Shown piece by piece: positions 21,430 through 22,361 of a DNA stretch of 22,361 nucleotides (the stretch's first letter is position 1; each line of letters opens with the position of its first letter). The stretch lies in NCBI GenBank assembly GCA_051889215.1, contig JBJFDC010000005.1:1-22361 (forward strand), written 5' to 3'. The DNA comes from UMGS1470 sp051889215 (GTDB lineage Bacteria; Bacillota; Clostridia; Christensenellales; UBA1242). The position numbers and the translations under genes were made by a program. The notes beneath the pieces were generated by a model that saw nothing but the letters and a program-made list of their open reading frames with translations, was not told where the DNA came from and did not search any database.

Positions 21430-22059
21430 TTATCTCTTAACCGTCTCTTTGATGACGAGGTATGCGCCTTTTGGTCCTGGAACGCATCCTTTGACAAGAA
21501 GGATATTTCTGTCTGCATCAACTTTAACGATTTCCAAATTTTGAATTGTCACTTGTTCATTGCCATAATGTCCTGGCATGTTTTTGTTTTTGAAAACACG
21601 TGATGGAGATGAGTTTGCACCCATTGAACCAACTTCTCTATGAACAGGGCCAACACCGTGTGTCATTTTGAGTCTGTGTTGATTCCATCTTTGGATAACG
21701 CCGGTGAATCCACGTCCTCTTGTGTTTCCTGTGACATCAACCATATCTTTTTCTGCGAAGATATCACATTTGATTACTGAACCGAGTTCAAGATCTGGAT
21801 TTTCATATTTGAACTCTCTCATGATTTTGTGTGGAGCAACATTTGCTTTTTTGAATATTCCCATTGCAGGTTTATTCACTCTGTTTTCTTTTGTTTCTCC
21901 AAACGCAACAACTGTTGCGTCATAACCGTCATGCTCTTGTGTCTTCTTTTGAACAACAACGCATGGGCCAGCTTCAACAACTGTGACTGGCACAACCAAG
22001 CCGTCAGAAGTGAAGACTTGTGTCATGCCTAACTTTTTGCCTAAAATTGCTTTCTTCAT
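21430..22059 (-). CDS. rplC: 50S ribosomal protein L3
   Basis: 209 residues. KKAILGKKLGMTQVF and RGRGFTGVIQRWNQHRLKMTHG are diagnostic. In the loop reaching the peptidyl transferase centre, GANSSPSRVF stands where E. coli has GQNQTPG, so the glutamine methylated by PrmB in E. coli is absent; I believe this is common in Firmicutes. Located 21 nt after rpsJ with the ribosome binding site AAGGAGAG. Confidence 0.98.
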   Translation of the reverse strand: MKKAILGKKLGMTQVFTSDGLVVPVTVVEAGPCVVVQKKTQEHDGYDATVVAFGETKENRVNKPAMGIFKKANVAPHKIMREFKYENPDLELGSVIKCDIFAEKDMVDVTGNTRGRGFTGVIQRWNQHRLKMTHGVGPVHREVGSMGANSSPSRVFKNKNMPGHYGNEQVTIQNLEIVKVDADRNILLVKGCVPGPKGAYLVIKETVKR

Positions 22060-22080
22060 TTTTTTCTCTCCTTGACTTGA

Positions 22081-22361
22081 TTATAACTTGATTTTGACAT
22101 CAACGCCAGCTGGAAGGTCAAGCTTCATAAGAGCGTCAACAACCTTGCCTGATGGGCTGAAGATATCAATCATACGTTTGTGAGTTCTTGACTCAAATTG
22201 TTCACGGCTGTCTTTGTGTTTGTGTGGTGAACGAATGATTGTCACAACTTCCTTGTCTGTTGGAAGCGGAATTGGCCCAGCGACTTTTGCTCCACCCTTG
22301 TCAGCAATGTCGATGATACGAACACATGCTTGATCCAACAAGGAGTGATCATAGGCCTTTA
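22081..22361 (-). CDS. rpsJ: 30S ribosomal protein S10, N-terminus cut by window edge
   Basis: The frame stays open to the right edge and reads KAYDHSLLDQACVRIIDIA at its upstream end, so the internal ATG at 22341 is not a start; only about the first ten residues are missing. TKEVVTI-like DKEVVTIIRSPHKHKDSREQFE and the C-terminal LPAGVDVKIKL are typical. S10 also serves in NusB-S10 antitermination. It is the first gene of the S10 operon, so the operon promoter and leader lie beyond the edge. Confidence 0.97.
   Translation of the reverse strand, partial: KAYDHSLLDQACVRIIDIADKGGAKVAGPIPLPTDKEVVTIIRSPHKHKDSREQFESRTHKRMIDIFSPSGKVVDALMKLDLPAGVDVKIKL

Noticed and set aside
6832..22361. A hidden defence, mobile or biosynthetic system inside the ribosomal block
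   Set aside because: Every frame is accounted for by translation, secretion or core genes, and the only gap above 21 nt is the one before rpsM.

Overview
The window reads as chromosome of a low-G+C, anaerobic, Clostridia-like Firmicute. Several signs point there: the S10-spc-alpha cluster has the Bacillus/Clostridium gene order; zinc-ribbon forms of L36, S4, S14 and adenylate kinase are used; a KOW-domain protein sits between map and infA; L17 carries the long internal insertion I know from Clostridia; and a rubrerythrin is present. UGA is a normal stop (radC, rplD), so this is not the mycoplasma code. I cannot name a genus. The divergent MetK and compact layout suggest an uncultured gut-type lineage, but that is inference.

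Positions 1-6824 hold mostly housekeeping genes in short units. metK (minus strand, cut by the left edge) is preceded by a SAM-clan riboswitch with a textbook terminator/antiterminator switch. radC (minus) and a degV-family gene (plus) diverge from a 78-nt gap whose two sigma-A-type promoters overlap at their -10 boxes. A bidirectional terminator separates degV from hup (HU, minus), which has its own promoter. Next come two tightly coupled minus-strand genes, a degenerate CYTH-like protein and an ER/SipW-type signal peptidase, ending in a terminator. Then two plus-strand genes follow: rubrerythrin and a GPH-family (MelB-like) sugar:cation symporter. A second bidirectional terminator at 6795-6824 closes both this pair and the ribosomal cluster.

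Positions 6832-22361 are one minus-strand block, read right to left: rpsJ-rplC-rplD-rplW-rplB-rpsS-rplV-rpsC-rplP-rpmC-rpsQ-rplN-rplX-rplE-rpsZ(N)-rpsH-rplF-rplR-rpsE-rpmD-rplO-secY-adk-map-KOW protein-infA-rpmJ-rpsM-rpsK-rpsD-rpoA-rplQ. Nearly all gaps are 1-21 nt or overlaps. The one exception is a 111-nt gap between rpmJ and rpsM, which carries a GC-rich hairpin plus T-run exactly where the alpha operon begins. The block supplies ribosomal proteins, the SecY translocon, adenylate kinase, N-terminal methionine removal, initiation factor 1 and the RNA polymerase alpha subunit.

I found no mobile element, CRISPR array, tRNA or rRNA, and no convincing new multi-gene system. The best leads are the riboswitch architecture, the altered MetK signatures, the CYTH-like/signal-peptidase pair and the alpha-operon leader hairpin.
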